Positions 25,500 to 37,400 of a stretch of DNA of 64,000 nt are shown here, piece after piece. The notes under the pieces were generated by a model. That model was not told the origin of the DNA and made no database searches. It was given only the letters and a program-made list of their open reading frames with translations. How positions within the stretch are numbered: position 1 is the stretch's first letter; every line of letters begins with the position of its first letter. Source of the stretch: Jaapia argillacea MUCL 33604 (lineage: Eukaryota; Basidiomycota; Agaricomycetes; Jaapiales; Jaapiaceae); NCBI GenBank assembly GCA_000697665.1, contig KL197733.1:418333-482332 (forward strand). Direction: 5' to 3'. The position numbers and the translations under genes are program-made.

Positions 25500-26065
25500 A
25501 TGTGAAACGGGCATTCCATAATGTCGTGTTTATGATTGTGGGGATGGGTAAGTTTCGATCCTTACTTATCAATACCTCCTGACGATCACGACAATCTAGG
25601 GATCCTCAGGCACATCTCGAGTCGCAGGCATTGTGTTCCAACACCCGAGCTCCGCGTCGCGTGTTTGCCTCGTGTCACTGGGCAATCAGAAGATGTCCTC
25701 GTTCATATTTTCCCGCCCAACTATCGGTGTTTGCATTCCGTGAAACACGCCTTGTTTTTTTTTTACTTTCAAATCCACGTTTTCAATGCGCGGGACTACG
25801 AAAAACTCACTCGTCACACTTCCTTTTTTACTTTGTGTGTCCCTCTTGACGCAACCTCTTTCTCTGTTCGTTCCGAATCAGGTTCCCCGCCGTCTCCTGC
25901 TCAGCTCTGGATAGTGATACTGGCTCATCCTTACAGGCGGCCCGGAAACAGGTCTCGCTGCAGTAGTGTTTGCCAGCCAGGTGTTCCTTGGTTGTCGGAT
26001 TTTCGATCGCTCTGTCGTACCACGCTGGCTGGTTGGCTCATACTAGCGGCAACACGTACGGAAGA

Positions 26066-26378
26066 CTCCACCATCCTCGTGGTAGTCAAGAAAGACTCTC
26101 AAGTCGTAATCTTGTACGTAATCCGGAATCTAGTGCGAAGAATCTGCTCAGATCCTCGTTCGCTGGTCATCGCAATGAAGGTGTGTTTTTCTGTCTCTTA
26201 CGCATTTCTCTTCCTTCCCTCATTTCCTTTTAAGTCTTGTTTCATTCCGCTTGAGTCCTCGTTTCTCGAAATCCACACGCTTCTACCCAACGCCCTTACA
26301 AGTTGGGAAGCGATGATGGTTTCGATGAATGGATGGGTCCAGTTGGACCTTAGTTGGAACCCATTTGGTCCCACTTGA
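26066..26378 (+). pseudogene. Decayed C-terminal fragment of an aldo/keto reductase
   Basis: Matches the end of the neighbouring reductase in order: TILVVVKK (cf. TILEVAKK), ESAQILVRWSSQ (cf. PAQILLRWSLQ), an intron-like gap, FIPLESS (cf. FIPLPRSS), then ALTSWEAMM and LSWNPFGPT at the stop (cf. ELTGEDMA and ISWNPIDAA). The barrel N-terminus with its Asp-Tyr-Lys-His tetrad is absent from the preceding 500 bases, and the frames between the matching pieces do not join. It looks like an old tandem duplicate that has lost its 5' part. Confidence 0.6.
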
Positions 26379-27334
26379 ATAAATCGTGTCGATGCGTACA
26401 GAGTTTGCGAGGGCCAATACTAAAGGCCAAGTTATGTTGGCGGCTATCAACCACTGCCGCAGTCATGGCCCCCCAAGTTGCGAGTCGTATGTCTTTTTTT
26501 TTGTATCAAGCCTCGGGAATTTGTGCCACATGTTCACCATGGGTCAATTTGTCAATAATCTACCCGGAAATTTGAGGGCGAACTCGACGGAGTGAAAACC
26601 GACCCCTCATCAGTCGTATGTTTTCCTCCTTTCATATCCTCGGACCTCCATTCGGAGTCTCGCTGTCTTCCAAAGGAACGTGTTTTTTTCCGTGGTACTC
26701 AGAACTCCGATCAAGCCACCGGGGTTTCCTTACCTGCTCTGTGTGTCCACCATCACACGACCTTTCCCTGGATTATTTTAATTGCTTGCAACAACCTTCA
26801 TGGACTCCGACGGTATCTAGTCGTTCAAGTCAGTCGAAACTGCCACCAAGGAGGCCACTTATTGTACGAATTTCGGGCAATATGATCAATTTTGGATGGT
26901 ATCTCATTCTCACATCCCTCCTCCGAGACTCCACTGATTCGTGCTCGCTATTCTGCTCCTGGACTTTCGCCTAGGCGTTCTTCCGATTGTGTGGGCAGCC
27001 AGGCCTCCTCGCCCCTTGTCTGGCACATTGGGATTTGTGTACGACGTCGCACTCATCAACACGCGAAGAAGCTTCTCACAGGTCCCTTGTCACCAATTCG
27101 TCATCGAGTAATCGACGGGCCTTGTCTATAACCACGTCCGGCAACTCTTATTGCAACGTGTAGACGGTGACCTCAAGATTGGAGGGGGCTCACCTATTGT
27201 AGGTCAGCTTTGCGGCTCTCCTCCAGGGACCTAGCTGAAGACTCGACCGACCGGCCTCTTTCCTAATGGCCGTGCCTCACCTATTAAACACCGGAAATAT
27301 TCGTATCTGGTTGGTTCTCCCCTACCGTTCTACT
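26379..27334. other. Intergenic, no gene recognised
   Basis: T- and C-rich sequence between the reductase relic and the next start codon. Frames are short and unrelated, and no repeat or motif stands out. Confidence 0.35.
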
Positions 27335-28608
27335 ATGGTGCAAGTTGAAGTTGAAATAATAGGATATCACGACTTGGAGTCTGGCGCGGGCGTGAGCATG
27401 CCTCCTCTTCCCGAGACGAGACCATGGTGAGTCGTCAGCCTTATATAACGCTGGATTATTTCATTCGTCGTGGAGCGAGAACTGATTCTCGTGTGGCGCA
27501 GGGCGGTACCGTTCCAGCCATTGGGCGCACCTTCTATTAGGCGACCGGCACCTGTACACGAGAGTCGTGTGGCGCGTTCGCGGGGTCGGAGGACTAATTC
27601 TCTAAGACGTTACGTGCCGCATAAGCGGAGGCCACCACCTAGGTCAGTCCCCCAGAGGCTTGGCAGCACGATCAAGAAACTCATCGTTTGACCCATTGGA
27701 TCTCAGCTCAATTGCTGAGACGGAGTATACTCAAAGTCCGAGTACCCCTACTAACCCCAGCGTTGGTCTCGGCGTCGCACGAGCAACTTCTGTAATCGCA
27801 AGTTGGCCAGGACGGATCGAGAGGTTCCACGATCTGGCCTCCGCCGCCGGGTTACCCGTCTCACGAACTCGGGATCCTGTATGGCGTCCAACGTGGAATA
27901 CTTTTGAGTTGGCTGTGTTCAGGAGGTCTAGGAGATCAATTTTGAAAATTCAGAGAGAATGGGATGATGAGATGTTATTGGTCCAATTGAGGAGGAAGTA
28001 TTACTCATTGAGGCCGTTTTGGAGAAGATGTATTACTTTGACGACTATCAAGTGAGTACTTTGTTTCTTACTGGCGATATGGACACTTACAGTTAAGACG
28101 AAAGGACAATTGCATTGGTCCCTGTAAGTCGAATTTAACTTCATCGCACGTCGTACAGTAATTTATTGCTGTCGTAGGCGGATGTATTTCCCTTCCATGT
28201 CTACCCCCAAACAATTGGCGACGACCCTAGCATCTCTAAATGTCTTCGATTCCGACACTACCTGCGAAACCCACAAATAGTCCGAGGCCGTCTCGACTTT
28301 ATGCGATGCCTAACCGAATCACCTGATAGAGGAGTCCAGTTCCTCGACCGATGGTCTCCTCGACGAATTATCTTCCTTATTGTCTTTGGGATCTCGTCGA
28401 CTCTGGCTGTTGGGCTTGTGGTGTCGCACGTGAAGCATGATTATAGTACGGGATTCACCGTTGCGGGTGAGTGATTCACGGTTTCTAGTGTTGGATGTTC
28501 CATATCAGACCTTGCCAATGATGTTTTCGTTCACAGGGTGGATGGTTAGTGCGCTTGCGCTCCTCGGAGCGTGTATTGGGGTTTTGAATTTCGTCGAGTT
28601 TAGGTAGA
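27335..28608 (+). CDS. Two-TM REWDDE-motif protein, copy A (unrecognised family)
   Basis: Member of a family I cannot name; a diverged paralogue lies at 51410-52705. Exons join from MVQVEVEIIG through an Arg/Pro-rich N-terminal region. A conserved core follows: WPGRIERFHDLASAAGLP, then W-N-T-F-x-L-x-V-F-R, then IQREWDDEMLLVQLRRKY. After two short exons (TIALVP, then DVFPFHVYPQ) comes RFRHYLRNPQIVRGRLDFM, and two C-terminal hydrophobic helices (RIIFLIVFGISSTLAVGLVV and VSALALLGACIGVLNFV) end the protein at a short FVEFR tail. Length is about 340 residues. The layout suggests a membrane-anchored protein with a cytosolic acidic and basic head. No enzyme motif is seen. Confidence 0.8.
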
Positions 28609-31030
28609 GGATAAATGCGGATTCTATGCCTTGGTTTGGTATGTCTCCCTCACTCCATAGTCCTAAAACTACCGTGGTTCACAAGCCCCACTCGATCAGG
28701 GCTCAACTTGAATTTGTAGTCTTCAAGCTTCAAAGTTCCAGTCACTCGCACGGACCGTCGTTTCCCCGACCCTCTTTCTCGTATATCGCCGTTATGCTGT
28801 ACGTTATTGCTCTAACCATATTTTGTGGCCCCTAAAACGCCCTTGGCGAGCTCAGCTGGCTACTTTAGCAGCAGGAGTGGACTAAATTAAACCATATGAA
28901 ATTGCTTTGTACTTGTTCGCCATATATCCACTTCTTTCTTCCATGCACGCAATTCCATTCGTACTTGCAGGTACATCTCGGGTGCGTTTTGAGCGCGTGA
29001 ATTGTTAGTGCGTTAGTACGGGATGATCATCCAACATTGATATTAATGATCCTGGATGCTCAGAATGCTGTAACGAACATGCGAGGTTTGACGATATCCT
29101 TTTCCGAGCTTTGCAGGGTTAGGTTCGATAGGGGGGATTGATGGGGCATGGAGGAGGGGAAGATATCAGCCGATGCTCGTCTCGGCCAACAAACACATGA
29201 TGATATCTTCATCCGGTCAGATTAATTGAGGTATTCCCATCCAAGGGTTGTCCAGGGAATGGAACTGCCTTATCACGACGCGGTATTGGGGTATTCGTGA
29301 GCGCATGAGCAGTCCCCTGCTCGAGACTAGACGATGATGGCCCTCGACTTGGCGAATAGATACGATAGTTGAACACAAAGTTGAACAGCACGCTGCGGAC
29401 GCCGGTATAACACTTGACCTTGTTTTGAATTCAACCCAATGAGGTCGTGCCTGGATGAGGCACCAGGAGTGTCATTTTTTGACTTGAAGTACGCAAGAGC
29501 CTAGCTGGGCCGGACCGCCAATTTCAAGTCATTTCAGGTCCACTGCAGATCCTACGACAGCCGCAATAGATTTTCCAGAAGATCAAGCGTGAGGTGATTG
29601 CGAGAATCCCGTACTTTGTGGTGCAATGCCGGTTGAAACGAACTTGGTGAGAAGTGACAAGTGATGAACCACCGGGACAATCGCTGGGCGTGAAGCCATT
29701 GTGGCGTGGGAGATCGCGGAAGCAAAATTGGGTTTGTCTATAAAGGGAAACTATGTTTTCGTTTTAACCTCTTGAGGTTGAATCGCGTTGGAATCGTTCA
29801 GCATAAAGACGGCATCAAAGTTCCCTGGATCAAATCTAGTGGTTTGGTTGTAGAAATTCCACAAGAAAACACTTCTGGTTCCGCTTCCCGGCGGTAGAAA
29901 CAAGTTGATGTCACGGGCAGTCTCGCTAGTATCCCGCCGGTCTAGAGGCCAGCTTCCCTTCGGTCTCTTCCCTTCCCTCGAACCTTCAAAGTCGCCCGAT
30001 GGCGAATCACCGACGATTTAATTAACTGTAGGAAGCCGATTGCCAGGTCGCCTTCTCACCATGTCTGGATACCAAAGACCAACTTGAACCACATGTTACG
30101 CATGGCTGCGGTCAGAGGACATCTCTGGAGCCCCTGTTTTTCTCACCTTCGGTCTCTGGACTCGCGAAAACGGTTGGTGCACCGTGTAGGCGCCTGAGCG
30201 GAGGCAAACTTCCATCCCCCGGGATCCGAAGTGGGATAAATGGAGTGCGTTTATCAGGAACTCATTTTCTATAACAGGGCATGTGGCGTCTATGTATGGC
30301 GCTTAAAACTCGAGTTACTCAAAGACGGTCACGTACAGATCCAAAAGAATACGAAATTGGGGTGGAGGAGTAAAATTAATTGCGTACGGGGACCTTATGG
30401 ACGCTACTGGGCGTGCGTATGGATGTAACGAGCAAAGGCGATACCAATCCGGCGCTGTCCCTACTGGTTTTTCTGCACTAATGCCCGGTTTTGGACATAT
30501 GTCGTTGTCTACGAATTCGGTTCAAGGTCTTTCGGTGATTTAGACAACTCTAACCACCGACATTGTTCGGTGTGTGCCCAGACGGGATTGGGGCATTGCC
30601 CTTACTGCTTACGACCTGCTCTGCGCTTGCCACGACCAAGGATCGACGTCCTTGCAATCACGTCGCTGGAAGATCCGCTGTTTCATTGCCACGCACTGCA
30701 TTTTCCTCATCATCGCTGCCTCTTTTCACTCCAACTTCCTCTTTCGACGCCTTGCCGCGTTCGATCCGGACTTGCTCGCTGCCTCTCCCATCTTTCTGAT
30801 CCCCTCCTCCAGCTTCTTTCCTGATTTCCTCAACGTCAATCCGCTCCGGTCGTCGAACTTTTCCACCACAGAACATCTGCGAACATCTCCACGCGTTGCA
30901 GAACTTATAAATAAGCCTAAGGTGCGACTAGATCCCGACCTTCACTCTTGACCCTTTGCTCTTTCTTGCGCCCTTGCTCTCTTGCGACCTTACCTCACAA
31001 TCTCCTCTACAGACTGTCCATTCTCAAGCC
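28609..31030. other. Intergenic, 2.4 kb, upstream of the Mei2-like gene
   Basis: No gene recognised. The last 450 bases are open in all three forward frames because of a C/T-rich leader, not because of coding. TATAAATAA at 30906-30914 marks the probable promoter of the next gene. Confidence 0.45.
30906..30914 (+). promoter_or_regulatory. TATA box of the Mei2-like gene
   Basis: TATAAATAA sits 117 nt before the ATG at 31031 in a C/T-rich leader. A start site near 30940 and a leader of about 90 nt are inferred. Confidence 0.5.
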
Positions 31031-34000
31031 ATGGACAAGCACGCATCGATCCCATTTCCTCTTTTACCCCATGTCGATGACCAGGTTAGTGTCAATTGTT
31101 TTGGAGATTCTATTGTCTTGAATATCCGTGTATTATTCGGTTTAGTCTTCGAAGCGTCCGTTGCACCAGCCGCGTCTACACTCGACACCGTCCCTTCCCA
31201 ATCTGTGGTAAGTATCGTTCATTCTTGTCATTTTATCTGTGATCCATAGGTAATTCATCGTAGGCTTCCGCCGCATTGCGGGCCGATGCCAGCACACCTC
31301 GCTCGTGCTCATCAATCTCCCTCTCCTTCTATCACCCGGACGTACCAGATCCCTCGCCCTCATCTCAAACCCCTCGACCTCGCGGCCTCCCCTCCTAATT
31401 CCAGCGCTCCCTACCCCACACCGTCGACCCCGACCTCCAAAAGCCGACCTCTAACTCGACCTGCCAATCTGCTGACCCCTCCCTTGACGCCATCTTCATC
31501 CTTTGGGGACAGCTCCAGTGGTAGTACCCATACAAACGGGTTTGGAACGTCTCCGCAGTTTTCTGGATCTCCATCTGCTCGTTGGAGACGATCAATGGCG
31601 AGTCACGGGCAGACTACTCCCTCTACCGATCGTTCGAGGTCTCTTGACCACGATCCCACCATTGACACGTCGGGGGATGTCGATGATAACCTTGTCGCTA
31701 CCCTCCAGAGTTCACTCAGCCTCGAGGAGGGCAACAAGGCATCATCGACCACACCAAGTCGTTTTCTACTCGTAAGTCACGCTTTTTCCCTTGCCGCCAC
31801 GTCCATTCTTTTCAATTCGTTCGTTTTTCCGCCACCTATGTAGATCACCCACGTACCCAAGATTCTGGAAGCAGAAAGCCTAAAAGCTCTCTTTGCTCCA
31901 TTCCGTGATGGAATCAATCGCATGAATATCAAGTTGCAGGCCGAGTATGGCGTTGTGATATTGGCGTTTTATGATGAGAAGGAAGCGGAGAAGGCGAAGG
32001 CACGGATCGGGGGGCTTAGCGTCAAGTCCGCCTTTCCGACGCAGTGTCAAAGAGGTCTAGGAAGGGATCAGAAAAATGGACCTTTCAATGAATGTGGACG
32101 GGAAGGGGCAGAGACGGGAGAGGGGAAATTGGGTGTCGGTTACGTCTCTGCTGCTAAGCTGCGACAGGTGAAGACTTATCCCACTAAGTTTGTTCGATGC
32201 ATTCGCTGACCACGAATCGTAAACCGCACCATCTGTTCCCACGACCTTCCCTTTGTCCAACTATATGCGATGTCTGGTATAGTTGATAGGCGAGTCTGGC
32301 TTTGCCGACGAGGTTGAGAGGCAGGCCGAGTTTTATCTCTCGATCGATTCCGCCCCCGAGGTCTCGAAAGGCATATCTGTTGATATGTCCAAAGTGACGA
32401 ACACGCTAGGTTCATTCGGGGCTTTGAAGTCTTTCGACAGGGACAATGGCTTGAGTGGTGAGGTGAGGACTCCGCTCTCTATATTTTGAAGCAAATTTCC
32501 CCTCCCCGTGGCCCTCGTTTTATTTCCATCATAGTTGTCATATTTTTCTTTGTCGTTGATCTCCTTTCTACTTCGCCAGCTAGTCTTGTCTCTTCCGGCC
32601 TTCCTTGCTGACTTACATCTACCAGGTCTACCGGGTCGAGTTTTACGACATCAGGCATGCTGCCGACGCATTCGACGGCTTCATCAAGCGAGCAGGTTTT
32701 GGAAGAAGAATTCGTCTATCTAGACAGAAGCCTGGCTCATTTTACGACGACCACACTCCACGCTCGCCACGTTCCCCACTCCCCTCTCCCAAGTCGACGC
32801 TTAAAGAGTTCGGAGAATCGACTCCTTCCACCTCAGCTGTCAGACTCCCATCGGACCCTCTCGCTCGTGTCAAGGCTATGAGCATGAGCGAAGACCCCAA
32901 AGGCGATGCTGCTCGAGCAGCCAAGTCGCTTCCACTTAACAGTGATCTCTCCCGGCGTCGCTCCAATTATGACGTATTTGAATCTGGGGAAAGGCGAGAG
33001 AATGGTCCCACCGTCGAGGTTGGTATGGCTGTGATCGATCCCGCGAGGAGTAGCGCTGATCCAGCGGTAGGGGGACCGGTTAGCGACCCTGACGAGTATT
33101 CTCCTCCTCGTCCCAAGTACGTCCCATTCGTGCCATCCCCCAGTTCGATATATCCATCCGCGTCAACGGAGGAGTTCAACCCTTCCGCTCCCGAAAACTG
33201 GGTATATGCGACCAGCCCTACTCCTGCCACTGCTTACTACACGCCTGAGGGAGGCGTGTATTACTATCACCCACCCCAGTCGAATGTTCAGATTTTGCCG
33301 AGGAATATGCTCCCTTCCCATGGGTATCGACCTGAATTCGAAATGAGGGGACTACAACATCATCCTCGACCCGAATACTCGGAGTATGTGCAACTTCCGT
33401 TCGTGTATGCTCGACCCCTTCCCCCTTCCCATACCTCTAGCTTCGGTCCAGCTCCACACTTTGAAGATCCTCATGTAGCTTCGCACCTGGACTACCCGAC
33501 GTACCCCGATCCAAATGGCAACCATTACACTTTTATCGATCAGTTCCAAGGTTCCCTGTCCTCCCACTCGCCCCCTCACGTCGGATGGTCACAATATCCG
33601 CTTGCCACTCCCGATTCGTCGTATCACCAGTCCTCGTTCCCTGGTCCCCAGTCGCCTCTTGGGGAGCCCTCTCAGCCAGCTCAGCGTAACCAGATCGATA
33701 TCCAGCGCATTGAAGATGGCGCCGATACCAGGACGACTGTTATGATCAAAAACATCCCTAATAAGATGAGCGACAAGGATCTGATTGCGTACATAGGTCG
33801 AGTCTGTCCGAGGAGGATCGATTTTCTGTACCTAAGGATGGATTTCCAAAATGGTTCGATTTTTCCATGTTGTAAGATGGTCCGATGATTGATATTTATC
33901 CAGGCTGTAACGTTGGCTATGCCTTTGTCAACTTCATCACCGTTCAGGACTTGTTGCTCTTCGCTCAGACGAAACTTGGGATAAAATGGTGCGTCATTTT

Positions 34001-34451
34001 CGTCGCATGTTTTCGACCTATTCCTGAAATCTGCGTAGGAATATGTATTCCAGCGAGAAGGTTCTCCAAATGAGCTACGCCAACTATCAGTACGTTTTTT
34101 CGCTTAGATACTATCAACTGATCTCAACTATCCTCCAGGGGGAAAGAGGCTCTTGTCGAGAAGTTCAAGAATTCCTGTATTATGGACGAACGTGAAGAGT
34201 GGCGTCCGAAGATCTTCCACTCTGATGGGCCCCAGCAAGGACTACCCGAACCATTCCCGAAGCCGACCCATCTCCGACGAAAGGAACGTAGTTCCCACAA
34301 TCGCGGTGCTCTCTTCGTCCCTGGCGTTCACCACCATAACAATGTTCATCAACAACATGAGAGAACTCGTGATTCTCGCCAGGATGGTGGTGGAAGGCTA
34401 GATGCCTCCTACTATCTTCCACCTTTCAAAAGAGGACGGCCGTCGCCATAA
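31031..34451 (+). CDS. Mei2-like RNA-binding protein
   Basis: RNA-binding protein of the Mei2 family, which in fission yeast drives entry into meiosis and in other fungi and plants acts in development. Around ten exons give about 900 residues. A long Ser/Pro-rich N-terminus is followed by a degenerate RRM-like segment (VPKILEAESLKALFAPF). The middle is a Pro/Tyr/Ser-rich region. The diagnostic C-terminal Mei2 RRM3 follows: RTTVMIKNIPNKMSDKDL, CPRRIDFLYLRMDFQN, then GCNVGYAFVNF, SSEKVLQMSYANYQ and GKEALVEKFKNSCIMDE, followed by EEWRPKIF. This C-terminal RRM is the part that binds RNA in Mei2. The protein ends in a His/Arg-rich tail. Ser/Thr-Pro sites are abundant, which fits kinase control as in Mei2, though that is inference. 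Confidence 0.9.
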
Positions 34452-37400
34452 TTTATAGCAAACAGAACAGTGTGCGGTACGCTTTGGACGCTTTCTCATG
34501 AAGCCTTTGGACTATCCGCTGGTTTTCCTTTCTTTCTTTCTGCGTGTCTCAATCGGACTATCACTTCGATTTGCATTCCCCGTGTTCACCTCGATGCCCC
34601 CTCGTCATCATCTCGATTACTCATCTCATCTGCTGTTCATGTATTTGCTATCTCTCGCCATCGCCTTTCGTATACCTTCGCCTTACCATCCATCGCTTTC
34701 CACTTGCTGTCATGTTTTCGTATTATTTGAAGAGTCATTTTAGATCTCCTGTATGTTAGCGTACGTCGTAGTTCGGGCTTGCTGGTCAAACTGTATCGTC
34801 ATTAGTGTAGCACTTGCAATTTACTCGAATCCAGCATTCTTACAGCAACGCCTACAACCCACAGCATTGTGGGCAACGCACTCAGGCGCTCTCAGTCATC
34901 TTCTCGTACATGTGTCCTTCGAGTTCCCGCTCAGCGCTTATCAGGGCTTCAGCACTCCAACGGATCCTCTCCACCAGTCCCACCGCTGACAGCAAACCCT
35001 GCCGTATCCACTTTTCCCTCCCAGGCCAGAAGTTGCTCTCCATTGTTTCACACTATGGTCGTCCCCACTGTCAATCTTCTTAAAATTTGGCCTGCGTAAG
35101 TTCAACGGCAGCGATGTGGTCTCTTCTCCGTTACGTGGGGTGGTAGATGTATAAGAGAGATGGTATCGACAGGGTCTAGAGATTGGTTCGCCTTGGAAGT
35201 GGAGCTGGCTCTGCTGATCTGGATGTAGATACAAAGTCGGGAGATAGGCGTGCAGATTGTTCTGATACTCGAATACGACAAAGGGAAGGAAGAGCGTCAA
35301 GGACAGCACGATTAACACTGCTGGAAACCGCGAGAGCATCGTACAACAGTCGGGGTAGGATCCAGGCTGGATCTACCGCCAAGATAGATAGATACTTCCA
35401 CAGTATGGTCCCACGAATTATAACTGCTTGGGAAATGCCGAGTGGCCCCTGGGTGGCTCTAAGGTTTCCACGAGAGGCGAGAACCCTCAAGAAGGTTCGT
35501 GGCGATCTGGGTACAAAATCGACCGCCGTGAGCCTAAGCTTCTATCGAAACGAAGTTGCTACAGTGCTTGATGCCGAGTGTATGATTGGGCGGCTGAGGG
35601 CATATGAGCTCGAATTGGAGATACGACTGTGAGGGTTCCATTCTGCGGCAGGTCAAATAACGACGTGAATCTTGTCTGGCAACTGCAGGACCTCTTAAAC
35701 CGATCAAGAACTCTGCAATAGGGGCTAGATCAACGTGCCATATTTTTCTCGTATGTTGAAAGTACCCAGAGGACATCTGGTCAACCGAGGTCTCTGTTGG
35801 ATTGGGTCGTGCTCACGTAGTGGGACCATACACCAAACACTCGGTCGCGGCGCCTGACTGAGCAGTTGGCAATTTTGGAAACTTCGAGCGCGATTCTCAG
35901 GCCAGGCCGCTTGGCCTGAGAATCGCAAGCTTAGCCATGGGCATCCATCTACCCATCTATAGCGAGTTAGATATATACGAAGACGTCAGGAGGAACCATA
36001 CTGAATCGGATTAGCATTGGGCAGTCGACATAAGTCTCATCCGCATCCTATTTCATCATCCAAGTGGTTCGTGAGCATCGATCTAGCCTCAAAGTGATAG
36101 GGCTCATATTGAGAAGACATTGGCACCAATGGGTAGAAGATGGGTGCCCAGCTCAGAGATGGTGGGAGAGGGAATCAATCCGACCTGCAAAAAGTGTGGC
36201 GTGGCCACAAGTTCGAGCGCGCCCCGAGGGGTACATTTGTTCCTTTCGCGTGACATCACTCGGTGGTCTGTGTGGTTGCTTCCCTGCAGCCGGAGACGGG
36301 GGTGGGGGGCGATACTGCGAGGGAAGAGATAGCGATATACACAAAGGTTCGTCGAGTTCAAGTATCCCACCAGGTGGTTCTAATATCTCCGTGACGGAAT
36401 CCAGGGCAGTCGTATGGGAGAAGAGATAAGACGTTTTGCGACTCGAGCGTGAGTGGAAAGACGGTTAACACAAGATCGAGTACGGATGTGGAGCCTCCGT
36501 TGCTCGCTTGCCATGATACGGCGGTAAAAGCCCCAACCAATCCTGTGAGAGCGCGAGCTTTGGAGAGATTGTAACGAGGAGTGCGGTGAGGTTGGAAGCT
36601 GGAATGGGGGCTGACCAGTCCGGATAAGACAGCTGCAGTAGATGCAGCGGTGAAGACCATCCATAGTCTCAAGAATCTTGTAGTGAATGGGCGGCACCGA
36701 GCTCGAAACATGCAAATGATGCAATTACAACCAGGATGACGCCTATTTGCTTCCGAATTCGATATTTTCTTCGCTGAACGTCGTTATTTTCTGTAATTCG
36801 CCATCTCGTTAGTTCACCATCTTGCTTCCTTGCAAAGACACCAGGTTCCTCTGCAATGGGATAGGATGGAGACAGTCGGGAGGACACGCCCACGGGTCAG
36901 ACCGGGTTGTCAGACCTCAGCGCACAATCGTTCTCCTACCTGCTTCAATGCTTACCACCTTATCCTTGGATCCCTTCACGAAAGCCTTCTACTAGTATTC
37001 TCAGCTCGTTATATCTCCGGTGAAGATGAAATACGTAGCGAGCTCCTGTGGAAGATCACAAAACCCACCATGTCTTTTTTTCTCGCGCCTTTCGGAGGTT
37101 TGGTGGTCCCAAAATCTCCACCAGTCGATTGCGGCTGTCTCTGCGAGTTTTCGATGACGACATCCATCTAATGGGAGTATCTCGTTGCTGGCCGAGGGGG
37201 CAGTGGAGAGCCAGGGTGTGGTCGCTGTGTTTGCCGTCTAAAGCCTTCTAAAGCCCATCATGATTTATGGCAACGGTACGTGACCCACCACGCATTGTGT
37301 CCATTACACCTTTGATGTCGGCATATATCCCAACGTGATAGCACTCCCTCATGGCTTGGCCGGTATCTTGCGCCGCTCGTACCTGAATCATTGCGATTGT

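Noticed and set aside
25536-26378. 280-codon open frame
   Set aside because: Only its last part resembles a known protein (aldo/keto reductase), in pieces from several frames; the rest has no motif, so the frame is chance over a relic.
27450-27465. TATATAA-like string near 27440
   Set aside because: It lies inside the first intron of REWDDE copy A, after the start codon.
30563-30951. Three overlapping open frames upstream of the Mei2-like gene
   Set aside because: All three frames are open because of a C/T-rich promoter and leader; a TATA box lies inside and no motif is seen.
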